Both the position numbers and the translations under genes were made by a program. A stretch of DNA of 64,000 nucleotides from Laccaria trichodermophora (lineage: Eukaryota; Basidiomycota; Agaricomycetes; Agaricales; Hydnangiaceae), in NCBI GenBank assembly GCA_018417955.1, contig JACTVC010000045.1:167773-231772 (forward strand), given 5' to 3'. Positions 32,306 to 44,223 of this stretch are shown in pieces; the first letter of the stretch is position 1, and each line of letters starts with the position of its first letter. The notes under the pieces were generated by a model that ran no database searches, was not told where the DNA came from, and was given only the letters and a program-made list of their open reading frames with translations.

Positions 32306-32310
32306 GTACA
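32306..32310. repeat. Target-site duplication GTACA (right)
   Basis: Matches 21461-21465 exactly; unit d sequence resumes immediately with GATTGG. Confidence 0.9.
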
Positions 32311-32528
32311 GATTGGAATTACGGAGGCAAGTTGGCTCTGCGTGTAGAAGACAAGAAGTAGTTTGTCTTTGTTTCAAACAGGGAAGTTGGCTGAATGGGA
32401 GCCGCCATGGTGTCGGAAAAAAGTCAGACCAAGCGAAAATTGAAGCATAAGTTGAAAAAAGTTCTACTTTTTTACAATGTCTGATCATAGTTTCGCCTCC
32501 CCGCAGGGAGCTCATTTCAATTAAAAAT

Positions 32529-32563
32529 GTCTGGCCATTGCAATTTTCGTGCAACAGCCAGAC
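32529..32563. other. Conserved hairpin (unit d)
   Basis: GTCTGGCCATTGCA ... TGCAACAGCCAGAC, with two mismatches in the right arm. About 60 bp to its left a second small hairpin AAAAAAGT-TCT-ACTTTTTT lies at 32455-32473. Confidence 0.6.
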
Positions 32564-32641
32564 GTGGTTCGGCGTGACATATTTTACTGACTACCGACGT
32601 GAAGGGGTACTATTTACTCTCAGAAAAGGCCTAGACGAGGG

Positions 32642-33703
32642 TCAGTGATGCGGTCTGGGCAAATTCTGCAAATCAGGGTCCAGATACTCCGCCAACAAGG
32701 CTGGATCCAAATGGAAGTTTTCAGGGGACGGGGAGCGTGGTGGTGGTACGTCGTTTGGGTCATCAAGAAGTAACAAACTTCGAGCAGTTGGCGAAAGCGT
32801 CACGGGGACGAAGAATGAGTTGGGGGTGAATGTAGGTCTAGAGGGACCTAGCTCCTCTGATAGGGGATCGTTGTCTGTGTCTGTGCCAGGCAGTGAGAGG
32901 ACGGGAAGGCCCAGAGATGATGGCGCGTCAAGAATTGGTGGAGCCGTTGATGGAGAAATGGATGGTGTGGAAAGAGGTGAGAGTGCAGTACTCGATTCTC
33001 CAGCTTTTGTGCTGATACAGTCGTGATCGACTTGCATCGATTCCGGACTGGGTTCATCCCAAATATCTGGGGGTTGCATGGGGTATGTCAAGGAGGGGCA
33101 GGAACGGGCGGTACGAGGGCCCTGCAATTTCACACCGATGATAGCAGAGGGGGGGTGACGACGTCGACGTAGATGGGATATCGCATAAGAGATAAGAATG
33201 CTCTGCTGTCCCACTCTGGAGAGAGGCGAGAGCAGAGGGTCTACACCTTTGGACTTCAGGCACAAGGTGGATTGGGATGATGATGATGCGGTATCAGTGC
33301 CGTCCAGCAAGTCTGCACCAGATAATATAGGAGAGAGGCACTGCGCAGATAAAATGGGGGAGAGACATGAGGATGATGATGACGCGGCATGCGTGATGTC
33401 GCGAAAAGCGTTGGTTGCTAGCAAGGCCAGGGTCAATGTAGGTTGCATGGGGGGAGGCGAGAGTGGTGCCTGTGATTTGAGTGCTGTGGGACGCATGACC
33501 AACGGGGAGTCGTAGCAGAAGGGCGATTGCCGGAACGTAAAAAATCGAATTTCAGCGGCGGGGTGGAGTGTGACACACGGTGGGGTGGAGTGTGACACAA
33601 AGGAAATGAAACACAGCACTATGTGCTGCCACGTAACAATGGCCAGACTTTGAAAATAAGTGCAAGAGTGATTCTTGAAGGTGATATCAGAAAAGACGAA
33701 CAA
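32642..33703 (-). CDS. Ser/Pro-rich protein of unknown function (unit d)
   Basis: The longest open version, 353 codons. The start is uncertain: an internal Met at MRPTALK or MQPTLTL is as plausible as the first one, because the first ~40 codons lie in the ~215-bp repeat block. The chain is dominated by Ser, Pro, Leu and Asp (SSSSSCLSPILS, SPSTAPPILDAPSS) and ends SPSPENFHLDPALLAEYLD... with a His-rich tail. No catalytic motif, signal peptide or membrane segment is evident. Differences from units b and c include an in-frame loss of the middle FREPWIGYF section. Low complexity makes chance openness possible, but conservation of the frame in d and f, including a 3-bp indel, favours coding. Confidence 0.45.
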   Translation of the reverse strand: MFVFSDITFKNHSCTYFQSLAIVTWQHIVLCFISFVSHSTPPCVTLHPAAEIRFFTFRQSPFCYDSPLVMRPTALKSQAPLSPPPMQPTLTLALLATNAFRDITHAASSSSSCLSPILSAQCLSPILSGADLLDGTDTASSSSQSTLCLKSKGVDPLLSPLSRVGQQSILISYAISHLRRRRHPPSAIIGVKLQGPRTARSCPSLTYPMQPPDIWDEPSPESMQVDHDCISTKAGESSTALSPLSTPSISPSTAPPILDAPSSLGLPVLSLPGTDTDNDPLSEELGPSRPTFTPNSFFVPVTLSPTARSLLLLDDPNDVPPPRSPSPENFHLDPALLAEYLDPDLQNLPRPHH

Positions 33704-34070
33704 AAGATGGGTGTAGGAAAAAGCTTACAATGTCTTCAAAGGTGGGTAGCAGGAGCGCGATTGCCGGAACTCGAAAAAACAAATTTGAGCCGTGGGGTGG
33801 AGTTACACCAAGAAAATGACAAGCAGCACTATGTGCTGCCACGTAGCGATGGCCGGACTTGTAAAAATCAAAAAATAATTGCAAGAGTGAATCTTGAGGG
33901 TGATATGAGAAAAGCAGAACAAAGAGAGGGTGTAGGAACAAGCTTACCATGCCTAGGAAGGTGGGTACGGCGAGGGCGATTGCCGGAACTCGAAAAATCG
34001 AATTTAAACAGTGTAAAGATAAAATGCTGTAGCATCCTGTAGCGATTGCCGGATGTCGAAATATCGAGTT
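33523..34070. repeat. ~215-bp tandem repeats (unit d)
   Basis: Boxes start at 33523 and end with the short repeat near 34042. The spacer GAGGGGATGTATT seen in the other units is deleted here after TTTAAACAGTG. A short extra duplication GGTGGGGTGGAGTGTGACAC lies at about 33555-33600. Confidence 0.7.
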
Positions 34071-34447
34071 TGAATGGTGTTCGAAAGACACAGTGGTGGA
34101 ACCACATTTTCCAGAAAGCGATACGTCATGTCAGGCCAATCCAGAGGTAAGGTTGGAGGAATGATAGCGGTCCGCGGACGTCGAAAAATCAAAGAACAGA
34201 TTTACACAAAGCCTGCGGCAAGGTAAACGAGGGTTCAGGACAGTAAAAACACACATAAAACTTACATGAGAAGATTTCCTCATGACAGCAATCCCCGGAA
34301 CACCAAAAATCAAATCGAAATTGTGCCCCTCGCCAAACTTAGTCAATTCAAGTTCTATAGGAGGCAATACATTGTTGAGAGGTTTCATTAGCAAACGGAA
34401 GTGAAGGATCACAGACCGAGTTGACTTGCATGACCTAGGCATGCATA

Positions 34448-35790
34448 ATGGCTGAGACGACGAGTGCAGATGTGGTGGAGGAAAGCAAAGCTGTTTGGCC
34501 CAAAATGGAATTGTTAGTCAGCCTGGGGAAGAACAAACAAAATTTGACCCACCAGAGCGGGATTTGTGAACGTCGTCAACAACAACCTCTGACTGGATGG
34601 TGATGGTGAGTGAAAATGTAGCAACAACTTGCCAAGCAACTTACCTGACAATTCAGATGAGAGCCGGGCAGCATAGAGGCATAATGGAGGCAAGGGGAAG
34701 GGCGAGCATTCACATATTTCTGAATCTACTTATACCTCTGGGTGCCAAGGAAAATCAACAAAGTTTAGTGTGAGTAAGTATTGTCGGAAGTAACCAGCCG
34801 ACAAACAATGCACGGGGACCTTGCAATTTTAGCTTGCCAACATTCCAGGAATAGAGCGATCAGGAGAATATTCTAGGGACATGCACCTCGAATCAAAAAT
34901 CCGGAGCTATCAAACTTTGTGTATTCGATTTTCTGCAGCTGAGCTTTTCCCCCCATTCCTCCTCCCCCTCACCACTCAAATTCTTGCCCTCGCTAATTCT
35001 GCTTATGTACCAACTTCAAATTTTCTGGGATATGAATCTTTCCCCCTCCACCTGTGGTATGTAAATCCCGAATGACTGGATAGCTAGTCACGACTCCACT
35101 CTCATCACCATGTCTTTTCCAGCTACTCCGAAAATGCATGTGCTTCGTATCTAATTCAATGTGTCTGCCATATTTTACCATACTTACCATAAATTCTACT
35201 CTCCAGGTCCAGCGCTTTGCAAATCAGTGGGGATTTTGTTGTCAAGGACAATATATGGCAATTGGTAAGTAACCGCTCTGCAGGAACAAAATTATCTCAT
35301 TCACATTGTTTTTAGGTTTACGGCGTACATCTTGCAAACACCTCTCAACTCCGAGTCGTCGCATGTGAGCGTGAAACTTTTTCGGGAGATAAGTGGTCAG
35401 CTGTCGCCACTGGTGTGTACGTTTGATAACGTTCTTACCCTTCAAACCTAATTTTTTTATCCTTGACATTCAGAAATTTAGCGCCTGCAGACGAGGGTAC
35501 GAGCGGGAACCTGAGGCTACCTCGTCACTATTTAAGCAGTCCCCTCGTCGTTCATGATTGTGCGCTCTTGGAGCTTTATTAGAACAGCTCCGTACAGGTC
35601 ACCTCGCAGTGTTAGTCGGAGATATTATCCAAGTACACGTGTCTGAAGTCTGGGCATTTTGCGTAGCGCAAGATTGGAGCAGAGATGTGTACTCCAGACA
35701 CGGCTCTTCTACCATTTCGTTTCTCCTACTTTCCCTTTCAATTAATTCTGTACCCTCATGTTTTACATAGTCATTTGAAATATAAGCTAC
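34448..35790. other. Unassigned 1.3-kb segment (unit d)
   Basis: Counterpart of 3789-5103. It retains the complete intron donor at about 35264 (CAATTG|GTAAGTAACC) with an acceptor TTTTTAG, allowing the joined plus frame ...TIYGNW/FTAYILQTPLNS.... This and unit e are the only units where that splice is possible. Confidence 0.35.
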
Positions 35791-35839
35791 TCAACGGTCT
35801 AACATGACGGTTTTGAAAAGGATTGAAAGAGATTAGAAC

Positions 35840-37440
35840 GCGACTTCCTCGTTTCCCGATTCTTCAACGCGCTTGGAACGCATCTGTACAATGAACATTT
35901 CAGGTTCTTTTTCGGAACCCTCGGAACCCTGTAAACCCTGTACCTGGATTTCCAGTGCTTTGGCCAGTGGAAGGTGTAACCTGGGCGCACTGCGCCCATC
36001 ATCCCCTGCATTCTATACAATCCTCTACCTTTTTCTATTTGTAGTCTACAATTTGCAACTCATATAAATATTCGTGAATGTATTTGACATATTCTAGCGA
36101 TGAACGAGTGCGCGGATGTACAGATACCCATTGTGAGGAGGATGATGTCCTCCTCCCCCGATTCCGATTCCCCCAATATGCTTGAAACACATTCTCAAAA
36201 CGAATACATCTATTCATCAGGGTCTTCTTCGGAACCCTGCCAACCCTGTGCCTAAACTTCCAGAACTTTTGCCAGCGGAAGATGCGAGCGCGGAATCGCC
36301 GCGCTCATTCAATCCCTTGCATTTCATATTATTATCGACCTTCTTCCATTCATAGAGTATCATTTCTATCAAGCTACAACTTGTACGTGTATTATTACAT
36401 GTAGTAGAGACTTCATAACAATCAACAAGCGTGCGGGCATGTAAATATTCCAAGCGAGGAGGATGATCTCCTCCCCCGAATCTCATTTCCCCATCTTGCT
36501 TGAAACGACTTCGTAAAGCTGACAGTCCTACGTGTCAGGGGTCTCTTCAAAACCCTGCCAAGTATGTACCTGAATTTCCAGAACTTTTGTCAGTGGAAGA
36601 TACTAGCGTGCAGTGCGCAACGTACCAGTATTCCGAATCACTCTCTAACTTCCTCCATTCGTAATGCATCCTTTTCGTCCGAGTGTAGCTCGGATATCTA
36701 TTCCTAAATCTATTCAAGACTTCTCAACAAATGGTAGCACAGTCAAGCACGCAAAAATATAATGATAACTTCCTCCTCACCCAATTCCGTATCCATCACG
36801 CTTGAAACGAATTGGCGAAACTGACGCTTTTACACGTCAGGGTCTTCTTTGGAACAATGCCATCTGCGTGCCTGGATACCTGTAACCTTCCGTCAGCGAA
36901 AGATTACGGCGGGCGCGTAGTTTTCCATATTTCGTACCATTCCTGAAGTTCCTCCATTCGCCGTATGCCAGATGTGCGCAATGACATCTCACGTATCTTC
37001 GCCTAATTCCTCAATAGTATCAGTGATTCGAGACGTTGACAGAGCCAGCAGACGTACCTTCCGACCGATAGGTGAGGATCTGCTCCTCCTCCCCCGATTC
37101 TACATCGCGCTTGAACCGCACACACAGATTTTCCATCTTGACGTGTCAGGGTGCTATTCGGGTAGTATCCCCGGTGTCCCTGCACTTAGGAAATCAGAAG
37201 TTCTGGTGTAAGAAGTTTGTGAGCGGGTGTGTGCTCACCAAAGTGTTTATCGTCCGAATTCACCATTTGTTGTAATACGCTTTCTCGTTTCTTGAATAAA
37301 GAAAGTTTCGAAATTTGTTTATTAATGTGGTAGAATTATAGTACACTCACTCGCGTAGGAAATACCAAAGCGTGTAAGTTCTTTGGGCGCTGAACGTGTC
37401 CTCCATCTCCTCTCCCGATTCCGAATCGAAAAACGGTGTT
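35840..37440. repeat. Block of ~310-bp modules (unit d)
   Basis: Six modules. The second-third junction differs from b and c: it contains a variant segment around 36290-36420 shared only with unit e (46860-46980). Confidence 0.55.
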
Positions 37441-37843
37441 CTGAACATTCAACTATCAGAAAATAATTCATCAAGGGTCTGATGAACGTACGTACTTTGA
37501 TATTGAACGACTTGGCCTGTATTTTCTTCAAGCGTTCTGCGCCTTTTGTGAATGGGAGCGATTCCCGCGTTATGGTGATATCTATCTGTGTACGTTAGTC
37601 GGGTTTTCTTTCATAGATGGATTGAATGTACCTTGAGTGATACCTAATGAAAAAGTACACTAGACGACGCCGGAGTGAAAAGAAACCAATGGAATGGATG
37701 GATACAAAACTTACGCAAAGATCGTTTCCTCCGTCCCCGGTTCCTTGGATCCGAACCCTGCACGAAACAAGACCCTGCTTCCACAACGTTTTTGCGTCAC
37801 GTCAGTCACAACCCGGCTACTTACCGCCAAGTGAGAAGACCTA

Positions 37844-39760
37844 TAAAGACAACCTGGTTAGTCCAATATCTTTCATCAGCACCCACTTACTTACATTCCC
37901 TCTCCTCCTCCTGCCCTTCTTCTTCCATTGTCAACATCCGCTCCCCTCTCCTCGTCCTCCAATCGTCGTCGTCATTGGCTGGTAAGTTGTCTCGTCGTCC
38001 GCTGATCTTGACATTGCTCATCGATGTTTAGGACTTTCCCTTCGACGTCAAGCGTAACGGAATGCTAGACGGGAACCAGGTACGTCAACGTCGGTTTTGC
38101 GATGGACAACATCGACTTACCTTTGCTGATATCCCTTTTCCTCAGTTTGTTTGTAACGGCGCTGACAACAACGGTAAGTTTTCGTTGACGCGAGTCATGC
38201 ACCTGGTCCGTACTTACTGCTCGTGCCCCTCAGGTCCCCATCGTCAACTTTTCCGCCTCGTTTCTACGCGACGTGCACCATCGGATGGTCTGGATGGGCA
38301 GAATAGGCGGTGCGAGGTGTGGAGGTCGTGGATACGTTGATTCTGCAAAAAGTACGCCAATTTCGTCAACGTCTCCTGGAGTACACAAGGTTTACTCACC
38401 TGAAAGCCTGTTTCCAGCTCGTTCATCGCGGTTCCCGCATAACAACAACGCTGGGCCAATGATGAAAATTTAGAAGGTACGTTAGTGTCTTTCTGCGGTT
38501 GTACTAATCACTTACTTGTGTCGTATAGCGTCGACGTCGTTTACAATGGCGTAAATACCTACAAACTGTAAGTCATCGTTCACGAATCCTGATAGAAACT
38601 GACTGACTTGAACGTTGTGGTTGAAGATTGTCAATTGATGGGCGTTGTGGCTGTGGGAAACGGTGAGCACAACTGTAACGTGTGACGATAGTGACTTGCC
38701 TCTTACCAGCACCAGCTGCCCACGTCGTCGCCCATTCCACTGGGTTTTTCGTGCACGAAGCCCTCGGCGTCGGCGCTTCCGACACGCAGCACGATGGACT
38801 CGACGGATACTTTGAACACATAGGGTGGTAAGTCGTTGACCATGCATTGAAAGGTTTCGTGAACGCTTACCATTGTGTACTATCGCCAGAACGTCGACAA
38901 TGCGACACGTTACGAGCAACTCGGTCGTCGAGGGATTACGGGGGGATAGACAAGCATACAGCGTACAGAAAGGGTGCAAAAACGATGGTATGTGCGCCGT
39001 AACGTCGTGCACATTTCCCTCAACCTCAACCCTCCCTCTCCCTCTTCGTTCCCAGCCTATCAACTCTCTCGCCAGCGCGAAAGCTTCACATTCGCGGTAC
39101 TCTACGTCCCCTCACTCGACTACGCCAAACGCGCCCACATAACGAGTGCCATGACTCGCAGGAGGCAAATGTGTCTGCGTCCCACACGAACTTCAACGTT
39201 CTCGACTCTCCCAACGTCGTTCCGAGGACAGCGAAGACCTCCCTTTTGCGTGGGGAGCTCGAACCTGGCCTAGACGACCAACGCCATGCCCTCTGGAATC
39301 GTGTTCACCGTTGAATACGATGTGAAACTCGGAGGCGCGTCGTGTTACTGTCATTGAAGGGATGGATTTGGGGAGAAGAAGGTTCACCTGGCGTATTTGC
39401 AGGCGACGGTCACGTTGAGTGGGGTTGGGAGTGTTTTTGAGCCCATTCGGCAGGCGTATGAAGGGGGGTGAAGAGTGGAAGCGGATAGAGGGGTCGGCGT
39501 AGGTTGGGAAGATTATGAGGTGAGTTATCATCAATCCGAGCCAGGGGGACTTGTAGCTTACCTTTCCATCTGTGTATCAGAAGGTGTACCATCGGTCGCT
39601 GGCTGGGAACAACGTGAAACACGCCAAGTCGATGGCGCTGCTGAAGCAGAGCAGGAACAGCTGCTTCGGTCGTTGTGGACGGATAGGTGCCCATCGCGGT
39701 TGTAGCACAGAGTCCATGGCTAGGAGGGGTGTAGGGAAACGAAGGTGTATCAGAGGATGA
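37844..39760 (+). pseudogene. Multi-exon plus-strand gene of unknown product (unit d)
   Basis: TATAAAG near 37841, then the DFPFDVKRNGMLDGNQ exon at about 38033-38080 and the HSTGFFVHEALGVGASDTQH exon at about 38716-38827. The third exon is a different version from b and c (GQNRRCEVWRSW) and is shared with unit e. The late exon pair VGWEDYE/KVYHRSLAGNN around 39475-39720 is open. The frames still cannot be joined end to end without a stop. Confidence 0.35.
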
Positions 39761-41071
39761 GGGTGGCGAATGGGAGGAACCGTTTGTACCACCAACTTGT
39801 TATGTATGCACGAAGTGTGAAGGTGATCATGAAAGAAGGATGGCACGCATACAAGTCAACACACAATATTACATCTCATTCCATGCTCCGAATGGTCACC
39901 CGACTGTTGCCACCATCTTCTTATCGGATATCTCATCGTACAATGTCCTCCGCATTCATCGTTCCATACGACCTCAAGACACCCGTCCAGATTGCGCCTG
40001 GAACCGACGTTGCAGAACTCTGGAACTCAACTCCGCAGGGAGACAAGCCACCAAAAGTGGGGACGACCTGGACGTTCTACAATACCCCACAGGGCAAGGT
40101 TACGACTGTCTCGTCTTTGGGCGGTGGCTTCGCGGAGAAGAGTGCCGATGCCAAGAGGGAATTGGTCAGGAAGTCTGTTGGAAACGGCGTGAAGGCGTTG
40201 AAGGCGTTGGAAGGCGTCAAAGAAGTCACCGTGGATGAGTCTGCGGACCCTCATGCTGCTGGTCAGTTCACCATCCATCTGCACAGTGGCAATTCATCCC
40301 ATCAACTAATTTAGCTGTCGCCGCACATCTGGCTCTGTACAGCTTCACCCTGAAGACCTCTCCGCCATCGCGATTCAACCCCAACCTCACAGAACCCATC
40401 CCCTCGAAGCTCACCTTCGCGCCTCTTCAAACCTCCAAGGAATGGGATCGAGGTGTTATTTTCGCCCAGGCCCAAAACCTTGCTCGTACAGTGTGTACTC
40501 ATGACACGGCATGAAATGTATCTTACCCATACTCTTTGCAACTCATGGAACTCCCAGCTAACATTCTTACGCCAACGGTTCGTATCTCCTCATGAGGTGT
40601 GACGTGAGATCCTGACATTTGCTCTAGGAGTTTACCAAGCGAGCGAAGGAAAACTTTGCTGACATTCCGAACATCGAGATCATCGTCCGAGACGAAGCCT
40701 GGGCCGCTGAAAAAAATATGGTAACCCTCATCTGGACTCAATAAATCTACCTGATCTCATCGTCATTTCAGAACATTTTTCTTTCCGTGACACAAGGCAC
40801 CACAGAGCCTGCGAAAATCCTCGAGATGTATGTGACCTCTTCCTTTCCCCTACATTGTACTTACTTCCGCCAGTCACTACAAAGGCGCCCCAGACAAAAA
40901 CGCCCCACCACTGGCCTTTGTCGGAAAGGGCATCAGGTTTGATTCAGGAGGCATCAGCTTGAAGCCTGGAGCTGTGCATCCATCCCTTAATTCCCACCAT
41001 TTCGTCGCTCATCTTAATTAGGGTATGAAACTGATGCGTGGAGACATGGGAGGCGCGGCGGCCGTCGTCTC

Positions 41072-41079
41072 GGCCGCAT
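41072..41079. repeat. 8-bp target-site duplication GGCCGCAT
   Basis: Repeated with one change (GGCCACAT) at 41873-41880, directly after the MITE. Other copies have a single GGCCGCATGGGCC here. Confidence 0.85.
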
Positions 41080-41872
41080 CAAGGGGGTGGCGGAATGTGG
41101 ATTTTGGATATACAGTCACATTACGAATTAAGGCACCCTCAGCCTACCCCCCCCCACCTCCTACCCCCCAAAAAAGGAAACTTCTGAGTTCCTATGTCAA
41201 AAACATACCCAAATAAGTAGTATGTTACATTTTTGGATCCGTTACTAAGTGCGACGACACTTCATCCCTATATTTATACAAGTTGGACACATTTCGTGGC
41301 TCTCAAATCTGTTTGTCGAGCTGGACACCACCTGTACTGCTGAATGGAGGAGCGGTGGCGCGCTTGTCGTTGGTGGAGTTTGAGGGATTTTTGGTCCAAA
41401 AAAGGAGTGAATGGATCATGATGGTATGTTTTGCTGCCGTCTTGACTAGATGGCGGCTTCGCATGCTCTCGATCCGATATGCTGCTGCAGACTTGCTTGG
41501 TTCCAACATTTCTCACATTCTGGGCAATAAAGTTTGCTGTCACTCGTAAACCATGACGCTTGTCTGTAATAGAGTATCGGATTAGAGTATATATGTAAAA
41601 TAGGGACTTACTTCTTCTGTGCCATACTTTTAGCAAACCTGAGCAGCGTTATAAAAAGTTCGTTGACTTTTTTTGGCTCTCAGTTAAAATTTCAGACAGT
41701 AGATACGTAAATTAGGGGTTTTCCGTGCATCTGAACTTCCCAACTTCTTTGGGAGTGCGATTTGGCTTATTGGCAAGACTTTTCCAAAGTATGTCACAAA
41801 AAATATTTCGACCCCCTAGCGGAGCCCCCCCCCTAACCCTATATCCGGGATCCACGTTCCGCCACCCCCTTG
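41080..41872. mobile_element. hAT-like non-autonomous DNA transposon (MITE), 793 bp
   Basis: Inverted termini start CAAGGGGGTGGCGGAA; 21 of the first 22 bases match and the similarity fades by about 33 bp (GGATATA). The 8-bp target duplication and the CA(A/G)GG start are typical of the hAT superfamily. The internal sequence has no transposase frame (longest ~120 codons, no motif). It contains long C-runs and GT/A-rich stretches. It must be mobilised in trans. Confidence 0.85.
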
Positions 41873-43220
41873 GGCCACATGGGCCATCGCCAAATTGCAG
41901 CTACCGTACTGTATTTTCTACAGCTTTCTCCGAATTGCCTTTGACTGTTGCTCTTCAGTGTCAATCTCGTTGTCACTACTCCTCTGACAGAGAACATGCC
42001 CGGTTGATGCCCGGACCCAGCGCTACCAAGCCTGGTGATATGTGAGCCCTCTATATTCCATCCTTCTTCATTGATGCTTACGACGGTGTACCCATAGATT
42101 TTACGCCATGAACGGCAAATCGGTAGAAGTGGATAACACGGACGCCGAGGGGCGGTTAGTTCTTGCAGGTACGTCTCTCTTTGACCCCTCCATTGCGCAG
42201 AGACGTGACTAATTCGGCAGATGCGATCTACTACACGGCAACCGAGTATAAACCACATACACTTATCGACGTCGCCACTCTCACAGGGTGAGATCTACCC
42301 CCTCCTCCATGGCCGCCATGTTGATCTCATGCTTCTTAGAGCCATGGTGATCGCTGTTGGCGAGGTGTATTCCGGCGTATTCTCAGTCCATCCATTCCTG
42401 ACCTTTTCCCTCAATGATGATATGACGTGAATTGTTTTGTAGACCTCAGACGAACTCTGGAACGAGCTCCACGCTGCGGGTGAGGTCGAGTACGACTGAT
42501 TCTGGCGCATGCCGTTGGATGAAGATTTTGGCCTGCAAATTTATTCCAGTAATGCCGATTTGCAAAATGTGCGTTCTCTTTGACACCTCCCGCTTCACCT
42601 CCCCTTGCCTCATCCCTTCCCGAGTCCCGTCAACCACTAACTACCTCCACTTTTCATACCAGAGGTAGACCCGCAGGCTCATGCACAGCTGCGCTGTTCC
42701 TCAAAGCCTTCGCTGAGGGTGCCAGCCCTGAAGAAGGTAAAGAACCAGAGATGAAATGGGCGCACATAGATATTGCTGGATCTATGGAGGTTTGTTTCTT
42801 CTTCATCTTTTACTCAAGTCTGTTGCTCAGTTCTTCCCTTCGGTAGGCTACGAGGCCCACGCTGTACCAAGAAAAGGGTATGACTGGTCGGCCTGTCAGG
42901 TGAGACTTGGCTTTGAATGCTTAGTGGGACTTGGATTAATGGTGGGCTTTTTAGGGCGTTGGTTGAGTATGTAACGCGGCTTGCTGGGGCGAAGTAAAGA
43001 TACAGATTGGAATTACGGAGGCAAGTTGGCTCTGCGTGTAGAAGACAAGAAGTAGTTTGTCTTTGTTTCAAACAGGGAAGTTGGCTGAATGGGAGCCGCC
43101 ATGCTGTCGACAGTCGGAAAAAAGTCAGACCAAGCGAAAATTGAAGCATAAGTTCAACTTTTTTTACAATGTCTGATCATAGTTTCGCCTCCCCGCAGGG
43201 AGCTCATTTCAATTAAAAAT

Positions 43221-43255
43221 GTCTGGCCATTGCAATTTTCATGCAACAGCCAGAC
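43221..43255. other. Conserved hairpin (unit e)
   Basis: GTCTGGCCATTGCA ... TGCAACAGCCAGAC with a 7-nt loop and two mismatches. Confidence 0.6.
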
Positions 43256-43584
43256 GTGGTTCGGCGTGACATATTTTACTGACTACCGACGTGAAGGGGT
43301 ACTATTTACTCTCAGAAAAGGCCTAGACGAGGGTCAATGATGCAGTCCATGTAATTTCTGCAAATCAGCGTCCGGATACTCCGCCAACAAGGCTGGATCC
43401 AAGTGGAAGTTTTCGGGGGACGGGGAGCGTGGTGGTGGTACATCGTTTGGGTCATCAAGAAGTAACAAACTTCGAGCAGTTGGCAAAAGTGTCACGGGGA
43501 CAAAGAATGAGTTGGGGTGAATGTAGGTCTGCAGGGACCTAGCTCCTCTGATAGGAGATCGTCGTCTGTGTCTGCGCCAGGCAG

Positions 43585-44223
43585 TTAGAGGACAGGAAGG
43601 CCCAGGGATGATGGCGCGTCAAGAATTGGTGGAGGCGTTGATGGAGAAATGGATGGTATGGAAAGAGGTGAGAGTGCAGTACTCGATTCTCCAGCTTTTG
43701 TGCTGATATAGTTGTGATCGATTTGCATCGATTCCGGACAGGGTTCATGTCCCACTCTGGAGAGAGGCGAGAGCAGAGGGTCTACACCTTCAGACGTCAG
43801 GCACGAGGTGGATTGGTATGAAGATGATGATGCGGGATCGGTGCCATCCAGTGAGTCTGCGCCAGATAATATAGGAGAGAGGCACTGCACAGATAAAATG
43901 GGAGAGAGACATGAGGATGATGACGACGTGGCATGTGTGACGTCGTGAAAAGCATCGGTTGGTAGCAAGGCCAGGGTTGATGTAGGTTGCATGGGGGGAG
44001 GCGAGAGTGGTGCCTGTGGTTTGAGTGCTGTGGGACGCATGACCAACGGGGAGTCGTAGCAGAAAGGCGATTGCCGGAACGTAAAAAATCGAATTTCAGT
44101 GGTGGGGTGGAGCGACCCAAAGGAAATGAAACACAGCACTATGTGCTGCCACGTAACAATGGCCAGACTTTGAAAATAAGTGCAAGAGTGGTTCTTGAAG
44201 GTGATATCAGAAAAGACGAACAA
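43585..44223 (-). pseudogene. Ser/Pro-rich reading frame, unit e (shortened)
   Basis: 212 codons open on minus. A deletion at about 43748 joins GGGTTCAT directly to GTCCCACTCTGG and removes about 170-200 bp present in d and f. The C-terminal part ending SPSPENFHLD lies in a different frame. Same Ser/Pro low-complexity character. Confidence 0.35.

Larger units (their letters stand above)
39883..42999 (+). pseudogene. M17 leucyl aminopeptidase, copy D (multiply disrupted)
   Basis: The only complete copy with an undamaged exon 1 (39943-40261, or from ATG 39883 with the leader MLRMVTRLLPP), which encodes SSAFIVPYDLKTP.... It is broken downstream in five places: the exon 3 acceptor CAG is CAA at 40541; the exon 7 codons are split by the MITE at 41080-41872; an 11-bp insertion TTGATGCCCGG lies at about 42004-42014 in exon 8; CGA to TGA makes a stop at 42497-42499 in exon 12; and the exon 13 acceptor TAG|ACCGG is changed to ATACCAG near 42660, putting a stop in frame. 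Exon 6 also has Thr248 changed to Arg next to the metal-binding Asp. A clear pseudogene. Confidence 0.9.
32306..43002. repeat. Tandem array unit d
   Basis: About 9.9 kb of unit sequence plus the 793-bp hAT-like MITE and its 8-bp target duplication. Confidence 0.9.

Noticed and set aside
41274..41636. 120-codon minus frame in the hAT-like MITE as a transposase fragment
   Set aside because: No hAT dimerisation motif or zinc finger, and the plus strand is open for a similar length; consistent with chance.
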